This document shows, piece after piece, positions 1 to 4,984 of a stretch of DNA of 6,855 nucleotides. Each line of letters begins with the position of its first letter. Within the stretch, counting starts at the first letter, position 1. The stretch comes from Candidatus Competibacteraceae bacterium (lineage in GTDB: Bacteria > Pseudomonadota > Gammaproteobacteria > Competibacterales > Competibacteraceae): NCBI GenBank assembly GCA_020444985.1, contig JAGRHK010000090.1, forward strand, positions 1 to 6,855, in the 5' to 3' direction. The notes under the pieces were generated by a model that worked only from the letters and a program-made list of their open reading frames with translations, was not told the DNA's origin and did not search any database. Position numbers and translations under genes: made by a program.

Positions 1-342
1 TTCATCGTGCCCGAGGTGGCGCCATCCTGCCAGTTGACCATGGGCATGACCGTGTTGGAGGAGGGTAGCGTGTGGAACACCATGCCCTGTCATACCCACG
101 AGCGGCGGATGGAGGTGTATTTCTACTTCGATATGCGTCCAGACACGGTGGTATTTCATCTGCTCGGCAAGCCCGATGAGACCCGGCATCTGGTGATGCG
201 CAATGAGCAGGCGGTGATTAATCCCAGTTGGTCGATTCACTCCGGGGTCGGTTCGCAACGCTACACCTTCATTTGGGGTATGGTGGGAGAGAACCAGGTT
301 TTTGATGATATGGATGCGGTGGCGATGGGTGATTTGTATTGA
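1..342 (+). CDS. kduI: 5-dehydro-4-deoxy-D-glucuronate isomerase, C-terminal part (5' end outside window)
   Basis: This is the C-terminal part of KduI, the cytoplasmic isomerase that converts 5-keto-4-deoxyuronate, released from unsaturated oligouronides, into 2,5-diketo-3-deoxygluconate, the substrate of KduD. The frame is open from base 1 and gives 113 residues. The cupin metal site is complete: CHTHERRME supplies His31, His33 and Glu38 (window numbering), and SWSIHSGVG supplies His80. These match the zinc ligands I recall for E. coli KduI (His196, His198, Glu203, His245) with a constant offset of 165. The C terminus then falls at residue 278, the usual family length, so about 165 N-terminal residues lie upstream. 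The tail IWGMVGENQVFDDMD is a family signature. A GTG at base 7 is internal, not a start. kduD follows after 45 bases, the expected pairing. Confidence 0.96.
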   Translation, partial: FIVPEVAPSCQLTMGMTVLEEGSVWNTMPCHTHERRMEVYFYFDMRPDTVVFHLLGKPDETRHLVMRNEQAVINPSWSIHSGVGSQRYTFIWGMVGENQVFDDMDAVAMGDLY

Positions 343-387
343 TCATTGATCGCGGCGTGTTTTTCCAGAGCAAAGGGGGATGGTATA

Positions 388-1143
388 ATGAAGTTATTTG
401 ATTTATCTGGAAAAGTGGCAATCGTAACTGGATGCAACACTGGTCTGGGACAAGGCATGGCGATTGCGCTGGCGCAGGCCGGCGCCGACATCGTGGGAGT
501 GAATACCACAGCACCGACCGAAACTGCCGCGACGGTGACGGCTCTGGGGCGGCGCTTCCACGCCATTGCTGCCAATCTGGCGGAGATTCCGGGTCTGGAG
601 TCCGTGGTTGAGGAGGCCTGCCAGACATTGGGACGCCTCGATATTCTGGTAAATAATGCCGGGATCATTCGCCGGGAGGATGCGCTGAATTTTTCGGAAA
701 AAGACTGGGATGATGTGGTGAACCTTAATCTGAAGACGGTATTTTTTCTCTCGCAAGCGGTGGCGCGGCGCTTTGTCGCCCAGGATTCGCCGGGTAAGAT
801 CATCAATATTGCATCGATGCTCTCCTTTCAGGGGGGGATTCGCGTGCCGTCTTATACCGCGTCAAAGAGTGGAGTCCTGGGGCTGACGCGATTATTGGCC
901 TGCGAATGGGCTGCGAAGCGCATTAATGTCAATGCCATCGCGCCGGGTTATATGGCCACCAATAATACGGTCGCACTGCGGGCGGATGCCCAGCGTAATG
1001 CAGAAATTCTGGGGCGTATTCCCGCTAATCGCTGGGGCTCGCCGGAAGATTTGGCTGGGCCGGTCGTGTTCCTTGCCTCATCTGCTTCGGATTATGTGCA
1101 TGGTTATACCTTAGCGGTGGATGGAGGTTGGTTGGCGCGATGA
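388..1143 (+). CDS. kduD: 2-keto-3-deoxygluconate 5-dehydrogenase (2-deoxy-D-gluconate 3-dehydrogenase), SDR family
   Basis: KduD is a cytoplasmic short-chain dehydrogenase that reduces 2,5-diketo-3-deoxygluconate, the KduI product, to 2-keto-3-deoxygluconate (KDG), normally with NADH. The 251-residue protein is close to the usual 253. It has the Rossmann cofactor motif TGCNTGLG (14-21), NNAG (89-92), and the catalytic set Asn114, Ser143, Tyr156 (YTASK) and Lys160. APGYMATNN (185-193) and the C-terminal VDGGWLAR are typical of KduD. I chose the ATG at 388 because GGGGGA (375-380) lies 7 bases upstream and MKLFDLSGK is the normal family N terminus. The frame is open back to a TTG at 346, but that codon has no ribosome-binding site and would add 14 atypical residues. 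The gene lies 45 bases after kduI, probably in one transcript. Its stop overlaps an ATG (ATGA, 1140-1143) that opens a short frame of unknown status. Confidence 0.95.
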   Translation: MKLFDLSGKVAIVTGCNTGLGQGMAIALAQAGADIVGVNTTAPTETAATVTALGRRFHAIAANLAEIPGLESVVEEACQTLGRLDILVNNAGIIRREDALNFSEKDWDDVVNLNLKTVFFLSQAVARRFVAQDSPGKIINIASMLSFQGGIRVPSYTASKSGVLGLTRLLACEWAAKRINVNAIAPGYMATNNTVALRADAQRNAEILGRIPANRWGSPEDLAGPVVFLASSASDYVHGYTLAVDGGWLAR

Positions 1144-1280
1144 GGGTATTGGGCGTGGATGCGCGTCAGTGCCTACGAGTCCATGCGGAAACTCACGACG
1201 GTACGAGAGATCTATTGAGCGATGGTGAGCGATGCTTCAAAAAAGCGCTGCATGTTGCCATCCCTGTATGTATTCCATAA
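1140..1280 (+). CDS. Possible small protein overlapping the kduD stop (doubtful)
   Basis: An ATG shares bases with the kduD stop codon in an ATGA arrangement typical of translationally coupled genes. It opens a 46-codon frame beginning MRVLGVDARQC and ending PVCIP before a TAA. GGAGG at 1123-1127 lies 12 bases upstream, rather long but usable. I recognise no domain, signal peptide or membrane segment. The frame is not hydrophobic, contains three cysteines, and its last part runs through the candidate kdgR promoter. It could be a real coupled microprotein, the remnant of a gene once downstream of kduD, or chance. Chance is the most likely given the short length and lack of recognisable similarity. 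Confidence 0.15.
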   Translation: MRVLGVDARQCLRVHAETHDGTRDLLSDGERCFKKALHVAIPVCIP

Positions 1281-1283
1281 AAC
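1255..1283 (+). promoter_or_regulatory. Candidate sigma-70 promoter for kdgR
   Basis: TTGCCA (1255-1260) matches the -35 consensus at five of six positions. It is followed after exactly 17 bases by TAAAAC (1278-1283), which matches the -10 consensus at four of six. Transcription would begin near 1290, giving a leader of about 43 bases before the kdgR ATG. This suggests that kdgR and the oxidoreductase gene can be transcribed independently of kduID. The call rests on pattern match and position only. Confidence 0.4.
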
Positions 1284-1291
1284 TGAATTTT
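1279..1291 (+). promoter_or_regulatory. Candidate KdgR operator overlapping the kdgR -10 region
   Basis: AAAAC-TGA-ATTTT fits the core pattern RAAAY-N3-RTTTY that I recall for gammaproteobacterial KdgR boxes. It overlaps the -10 element and runs to the predicted transcription start, the right place for repression. The recognition helix of the KdgR encoded just downstream (TVYRFLQTM) is nearly the same as in enteric KdgR, which supports a similar operator. The same segment also carries an offset imperfect dyad, CATA (1276-1279) to TATG (1294-1297). The match is degenerate, so this is an inference. Confidence 0.3.
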
Positions 1292-1332
1292 CGTATGAGG
1301 CGTGATTTTTAGAATCTTACGAGTAATTGCAT

Positions 1333-2133
1333 ATGGATGCCGTTCACGACAATAAACCGCCTGAATCCGTTACGGCCGTACTCAGAGTTTTTGGACTTCT
1401 GATGGCCTTGAGTGAGCGGAAAGAAATGAGTATTTCCGATCTCTCGATCCGGCTGGCCATGCCCAAAGCAACGGTTTACCGCTTTTTACAGACCATGAAA
1501 TCGCTGGGCTTCGTGTATCAGGAACCCGAGAGCGAGCGCTATGGTTTGACTATGAAATTGTTCGAGCTGGGCGCTAAGGTGCTGCAACATGTGGATATGC
1601 TCGAACTGGCTAAATCCCAGATGCAAATCCTTTCCGAAAAAACCTTGGAGACGATCCACTTGGGGGTGCTGGCCGATGGAGAGGTGGTCTATGTCCACAA
1701 GGTGGATGCGCGACACTACTTGGGTATGTATTCCCGAGTGGGTCGGCGTGCGCCAGTGTATGCCACCGCGATAGGCAAGGCGATGCTGGCTTGGGAAAAG
1801 CCTGCACGACGCGACGCCATTATTGCGGATCTGTGCTTTATCCGTGTCCAAAAAAATAGTGTTACCAGCGCCGAGCAATTCCTGGCAGAACTTGAATCCA
1901 CTCGTCAGCGTGGGTATGGCTTGGATAACCAGGAATTCGAGGAACATGTGATTTGCATCTCGGTGCCCATTTTTGACCACTGGAACGATGTGGTGGGGGG
2001 ACTGAGCATTTCGATCCCGGAATTTCGTTTCGATCCCGATCGGCAAGAAGAGTACGCCAATCTGCTGATCACCGCTGGCCGCGAGGTATCACAAGCACTG
2101 GGTTGTTCGGTTTATCCACCAGATCAGAAATAG
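1333..2133 (+). CDS. kdgR: KdgR-type IclR-family transcriptional repressor of uronate/KDG catabolism
   Basis: This is a cytoplasmic DNA-binding regulator of the IclR family, most similar to KdgR, which represses pectin/uronate genes until it binds KDG. The 266-residue protein (E. coli KdgR: 263) has an N-terminal winged helix-turn-helix at about residues 12-72. Its recognition helix (PKATVYRFLQTM, 44-55) is almost identical to that of the enteric protein. The C-terminal effector domain spans about 85-255 and carries ETIHLGVL (106-113), YSRVGRRAPVYATAIGKA (133-150), the Cys209 segment (VICISVPIF) and GGLSISIP (222-229), all family hallmarks. The start is set at the ATG at 1333. An in-frame TTG two codons earlier (1327) is possible but less likely. 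The ribosome-binding site is weak (ACGAG, 1319-1323). The gene follows kduD, whose product makes the expected inducer KDG. A promoter and operator candidate lies just upstream, so autoregulation is plausible. Confidence 0.92.
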   Translation: MDAVHDNKPPESVTAVLRVFGLLMALSERKEMSISDLSIRLAMPKATVYRFLQTMKSLGFVYQEPESERYGLTMKLFELGAKVLQHVDMLELAKSQMQILSEKTLETIHLGVLADGEVVYVHKVDARHYLGMYSRVGRRAPVYATAIGKAMLAWEKPARRDAIIADLCFIRVQKNSVTSAEQFLAELESTRQRGYGLDNQEFEEHVICISVPIFDHWNDVVGGLSISIPEFRFDPDRQEEYANLLITAGREVSQALGCSVYPPDQK

Positions 2134-2169
2134 CGCTATAGCTTTCTCCATTTACGGGAAGACTTTTCG

Positions 2170-3219
2170 ATGCATGAAATGAAGGTTGGTTTAATCGGTT
2201 ACGGCATGGCGGGGCGAGTGTTTCATGCTCCACTCATTACGGCGCTACCGCAATTGCGACTGAGCAAGGTTGTGGAGCGACGGGGTCAGACCGTGCGCGA
2301 GCGCTATCCCGAAGTCGAGGTAGTGCGGGAGGTCGCTGCGCTATTTGAAGATCCAGAAATTGAATTGATCGTGGTGGCCACGCCGAGCAGTTCTCATTTC
2401 GATCTGGCCCGCCAAGCGCTCCTGGCCGACAAACATGTGGTAGTGGATAAGCCCTTTACCTTGACCTCAGCAGAAGCGCAGGAACTGATCGATCTGGCAG
2501 ATCAACAACACAAAGTGATCAGCGCGTTTCAGAATCGGCGTTGGGATGGCGATTTTCAGACCGTCAGTCAGATCGTGAAACTGGGATCACTCGGACGTTT
2601 GGTCGAGTATGAATCGCATTTCGACCGTTTTCGGAACTTTTTTAGTTCGGAGCGCGCTTGGCGAGAAACTGCGGGACCAGGGAGTGGAGTTTTGTACGAT
2701 CTGGGTTCGCATCTGATCGATCAGGCGCTGGTGTTATTTGGTCTGCCCCAGGGAGTTACCGCCGATATTCGCAGTCAACGCAAGGCGGGAACTGCGGATG
2801 ATCAGTTTGAATTGATCCTCGATTATGGAGAATTGAAGGTCACCCTGAAGGCCGGTTTACTCATGCGCCAGCCCGGACCTCGTTTTGCCTTGCACGGCAC
2901 CGAAGGCTCTTTCGTGAAATACGGAGTGGACCCACAGGAGGAGGCGTTGAAAGGTGGGCGCTCACCACGGGAGCCAGAGTGGGGCGTCGAGCCAGCGGAG
3001 CGCTGGGGTACGCTGGATACGCAGATCGATCATTTGCATTTTCAGGGAAAAATCGAAACCGTGGCGGGTTGTTATCCGGCCTATTACGAAAATGTCTATC
3101 GTGCGATTCGTAAAGAAGCGGAATTAATTGTCCGCCCGGAACAGGCGCGCGATACGATTCGTATCATTGAGTTAGCGATGCAAAGTAATGCGGAGAAACG
3201 GACGATCGCGTGTGCGTAG
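2170..3219 (+). CDS. Gfo/Idh/MocA-family NAD(P)-dependent oxidoreductase (YdgJ/IolW-like)
   Basis: This is a cytoplasmic NAD(P)-dependent dehydrogenase of 349 residues, the usual length for the family. The N-terminal Rossmann domain (about 1-120) begins with VGLIGYGMAGRVFHAP, which contains the GxGxxG dinucleotide motif (Gly10, Gly12, Gly15), and includes VVDKPF (91-96), the family's EKP-type motif with Lys94. The C-terminal substrate domain has QNRRWDGDF (121-129), ESHFDRFR (148-155) and YDLGSHLIDQA (176-186), where Asp177 and His181 are the probable catalytic pair. KYGVDPQEE (250-258) and YPAYYENVYRAI (302-313) resemble E. coli YdgJ and related scyllo-inositol dehydrogenases. The ATG at 2170 has GGGAAG (2156-2161) 8 bases upstream. 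A second ATG at 2179 is too far from it. The gap after kdgR is only 36 bases, so the two are probably co-transcribed. The substrate cannot be read from sequence; an acidic sugar, inositol or a keto-sugar derived from uronates would fit. Confidence 0.88.
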   Translation: MHEMKVGLIGYGMAGRVFHAPLITALPQLRLSKVVERRGQTVRERYPEVEVVREVAALFEDPEIELIVVATPSSSHFDLARQALLADKHVVVDKPFTLTSAEAQELIDLADQQHKVISAFQNRRWDGDFQTVSQIVKLGSLGRLVEYESHFDRFRNFFSSERAWRETAGPGSGVLYDLGSHLIDQALVLFGLPQGVTADIRSQRKAGTADDQFELILDYGELKVTLKAGLLMRQPGPRFALHGTEGSFVKYGVDPQEEALKGGRSPREPEWGVEPAERWGTLDTQIDHLHFQGKIETVAGCYPAYYENVYRAIRKEAELIVRPEQARDTIRIIELAMQSNAEKRTIACA

Positions 3220-3256
3220 CGTAATTGTGTTCATCTCTCCTTTGAAAATGTAGAAA

Positions 3257-3285
3257 AGGTAGGGTACGCAATGCGCGCTCTACCT
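3257..3285 (+). repeat. Inverted repeat/hairpin downstream of the oxidoreductase gene
   Basis: AGGTAG (3257-3262) and CTACCT (3280-3285) are perfect complements around a 17-base spacer that is GC-rich and partly self-complementary. No run of T follows, so it is not a classical intrinsic terminator by itself. It precedes the longer inverted repeat at 3296-3323. It may stabilise the 3' end of the kdgR-oxidoreductase transcript. Confidence 0.35.
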
Positions 3286-3295
3286 AGCTTGGGCA

Positions 3296-3323
3296 TTTTC
3301 GGTCGAGTCGGATCGACCGAAAA
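3296..3323 (+). terminator. Strong 11-bp inverted repeat, probable terminator (operator is the alternative)
   Basis: TTTTCGGTCGA (3296-3306) and TCGACCGAAAA (3313-3323) are perfect reverse complements around a 6-base loop. The RNA would form a very stable 11-bp hairpin 76 bases after the oxidoreductase stop. GTTTT follows at 3324-3328, a short U-tract in the + transcript. The outer arms are T then A, the reverse of the usual A-tract then T-tract layout, so termination on either strand may be only partial. The site lies just upstream of the candidate dcuB promoter. A palindrome of this length and symmetry there could instead bind a dimeric regulator. Confidence 0.45.
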
Positions 3324-3326
3324 GTT

Positions 3327-3355
3327 TTGACCCACATGTCGTATGTCTTTTTAAA
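3327..3355 (+). promoter_or_regulatory. Candidate sigma-70 promoter for dcuB
   Basis: TTGACC (3327-3332) matches the -35 consensus at five of six positions. It is separated by exactly 17 bases from TTTAAA (3350-3355), a four-of-six -10 element. Transcription starting near 3362 would give an AT-rich leader of about 90 bases. The -35 box begins four bases after the long inverted repeat, so any protein bound there would affect this promoter. I found no convincing FNR or CRP site, although enteric dcuB genes depend on FNR. Confidence 0.4.
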
Positions 3356-3450
3356 CAGGCAAACCTCCAATTTGAGGGCTTGATCACCTAAATTTAAGTT
3401 GAATATCGCGCAACAAACGATTTTTAAAACGAAAAAGAGGTTTGACGCTT

Positions 3451-4791
3451 ATGTTGTTTACTCTGGAATTACTGCTCGTTGTTGTCTGCTTGCTTTATGG
3501 GGCGCGCAAGGGCGGTGTAGCGCTTGGCTTGTTGGGCGGTATCGGCGTGGTCGTGCTGACCTTTGTGTTCCAGCTACCCCCCGGCAAGCCGCCAGTGAAT
3601 GTGATGCTCACCATCGTTGCGGTGGTGGCCGCTTCCGCGACGCTGCAAGCCTCGGGGGGGTTGGAGGTCTTGCTGCTGATGGCTGAGAAGATGTTGCGGC
3701 GCAATCCGAAATATATTTCCGTGCTTGCGCCCTTTGTCACCGCATTTCTCACCATGCTGTGTGGCACCGGTCATGTGGTTTATACCATGTTGCCGATCAT
3801 CTACGACATCGCCATCAAGAACGGTATCCGCCCCGAACGCCCGATGGCGGCAGCGTCGGTCGGCGCGCAGATGGGCATCATCGCCAGCCCAGTATCGGTG
3901 GCCGTGGTCTCCTTGGTCGCGTTTCTGGCTAAGGCGCCGGGGGGATCTCATGCCGTCGATTTCATTACCCTGTTGTCGATCACCATCCCTTCGACCATGG
4001 CCGGGGTATTGATGATCGGCATTTTCAGTTGGTTCCGGGGCAAGGATCTCGACAAAGATCCTGAGTTTCAGGAGCGGATCGCCGATCCAGAGACCCGCAA
4101 ATTCATCTACGGTGAAACCACCACGCTGCTCGGCAAGGAATTGGAGCGCGATCAATGGGTCGCAATGTGGATTTTCGTTGGCGCCATCGCGGTGGTGGCA
4201 ACGCTCGGCGCTTTCGAGGGCTTACGCCCCCACTTTGGCGGTAAAGCGCTTTCCATGGTGCTGACCATCCAGATGTTCATGATGATGGCCGGCGCCTTTA
4301 TCTTGATCTTCACCAAGACCAAGGCGGCAAATATCGGTAAAACCGAGGTGTTCCGGGCGGGCATGATTGCGGTAGTGGCGGTGTTCGGCGTGGCCTGGAT
4401 GGCGGATACGGTGTTCGAGGCCAATTTGCCGACGATTAAGGATGCCCTGTCAGAAATGATCAAGACCTATCCGTGGACCTATGCCATTGCGCTGTTGATC
4501 GTCTCCAAGTTCGTCAATTCCCAGGCCGCAGCCATCAGTGCGATGGTGCCGGTAGCATTATCCATCGGGGTTGATCCGGGCTATGTGGTGGCTTTCGCGG
4601 CGGCCTGTTATGGCTACTACATTTTGCCGACCTATCCCAGCGATTTGGCAGCGATCCAGTTTGATCGTTCGGGGACCACGCACATTGGTAAATATCTGAT
4701 CAATCATAGCTTTATTTTCCCAGGCTTGATCGGAGTCGGCACCTCCTGTGTGGTGGGTTATTTCCTGGCGGCGGCACGTGGATTGATATGA
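3451..4791 (+). CDS. dcuB: Anaerobic C4-dicarboxylate transporter, fumarate/succinate antiporter (DcuA/DcuB family)
   Basis: This is an inner-membrane carrier of 446 residues, the same length as E. coli DcuB. DcuB exchanges external fumarate, malate or aspartate for succinate during anaerobic growth. About 10-12 hydrophobic segments can be seen, the first at roughly 2-17. Family signatures include YGARKGG (16-22), PPGKPPV (43-49), ASATLQASGG (61-70), CGTGHVVYT (104-112), RPERPMAA (127-134), MGIIASPVSVAVVSLVA (141-157), SWFRGKDLDKD (193-203), SKFVNSQAA (352-360) and ILPTYPSDLAAIQFDRSGTT (391-410). The ATG at 3451 has AAAGAGG (3434-3440) 10 bases upstream. An in-frame TTG at 3442 would lie on top of that site and is rejected. 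The similarity favours DcuB over DcuA. No dcuS, dcuR or fumarase gene is in the window. The gene appears to have its own promoter and to be separated from the uronate genes by hairpins. Confidence 0.93.
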   Translation: MLFTLELLLVVVCLLYGARKGGVALGLLGGIGVVVLTFVFQLPPGKPPVNVMLTIVAVVAASATLQASGGLEVLLLMAEKMLRRNPKYISVLAPFVTAFLTMLCGTGHVVYTMLPIIYDIAIKNGIRPERPMAAASVGAQMGIIASPVSVAVVSLVAFLAKAPGGSHAVDFITLLSITIPSTMAGVLMIGIFSWFRGKDLDKDPEFQERIADPETRKFIYGETTTLLGKELERDQWVAMWIFVGAIAVVATLGAFEGLRPHFGGKALSMVLTIQMFMMMAGAFILIFTKTKAANIGKTEVFRAGMIAVVAVFGVAWMADTVFEANLPTIKDALSEMIKTYPWTYAIALLIVSKFVNSQAAAISAMVPVALSIGVDPGYVVAFAAACYGYYILPTYPSDLAAIQFDRSGTTHIGKYLINHSFIFPGLIGVGTSCVVGYFLAAARGLI

Positions 4792-4849
4792 GCGGCTTAC
4801 CCCCTTCGGGAGAAATGCGTGATGTTGATACTGGAACGGTGGCCGCTCA
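4789..4849 (+). repeat. Inverted repeat beginning at the dcuB stop codon
   Basis: TGAGCGGC (4789-4796) and GCCGCTCA (4842-4849) form a perfect 8-bp stem around a 45-base loop that contains a short CC-TTCG-GG element. A second, smaller stem (GCTCA 4845-4849 with TGAGC 4855-4859) competes for the same right arm. No T-run follows, so this may act in transcript stability or factor-dependent termination after dcuB, not as an intrinsic terminator. Confidence 0.3.
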
Positions 4850-4894
4850 CTGACTGAGCAACCCCCCGCACCTCCTGGCGTCTCCCCGAATTGC

Positions 4895-4913
4895 GGCGGT
4901 AACCCCAACCGCC
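4895..4913 (+). repeat. Short GC-rich hairpin in the dcuB-to-cupin gap
   Basis: GGCGGT (4895-4900) pairs perfectly with ACCGCC (4908-4913) across a 7-base loop. No T-tract follows. In a GC-rich region such a stem may arise by chance. It lies in the 193-base gap where I find no good sigma-70 promoter. Confidence 0.25.
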
Positions 4914-4928
4914 CAGCGCTTGGCCTGT

Positions 4929-4970
4929 AGCAATGGCGGGCTGTGGTTTGAGCTGAGAGAACACATTGCT
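4929..4970 (+). promoter_or_regulatory. Inverted repeat ending just before the ribosome-binding site of the cupin-thioesterase gene
   Basis: AGCAATG (4929-4935) and CATTGCT (4964-4970) are perfect complements across 28 bases, with two further G-U pairs possible outside. The right arm ends two bases before GGAGA (4973-4977), the ribosome-binding site that sets the TTG start at 4985. Folding would place a stem directly against that site and could modulate translation. This is inferred from position only. Confidence 0.25.
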
Positions 4971-4984
4971 GTGGAGAACTTGCG

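Noticed and set aside
346..387. Alternative TTG start for kduD at 346
   Set aside because: It would add 14 residues foreign to KduD and has no ribosome-binding site, whereas the ATG at 388 has a strong one at the right distance.
261..806. Long reading frame on the - strand (181 codons) opposite kduI/kduD
   Set aside because: It is antisense to well-supported genes, has no recognisable domain, and spans the kduI-kduD junction; it is a shadow of codon bias in the real genes.
3398..3414. Possible FNR-like dyad (TTG...CAA) in the dcuB leader
   Set aside because: The half-sites are one base too far apart for FNR and lack the outer AT/AT positions; the site also lies downstream of the predicted transcription start.
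3442..3450. Alternative TTG start for dcuB at 3442
   Set aside because: It lies one base after the AAAGAGG site, too close for initiation, and the ATG at 3451 gives exactly the E. coli DcuB length.
3574..4155. 193-codon frame on the - strand opposite dcuB
   Set aside because: Its product is rich in His, Arg, Asp and Gly in the pattern produced by the complement of hydrophobic codons, with no known domain; dcuB covers the region completely.
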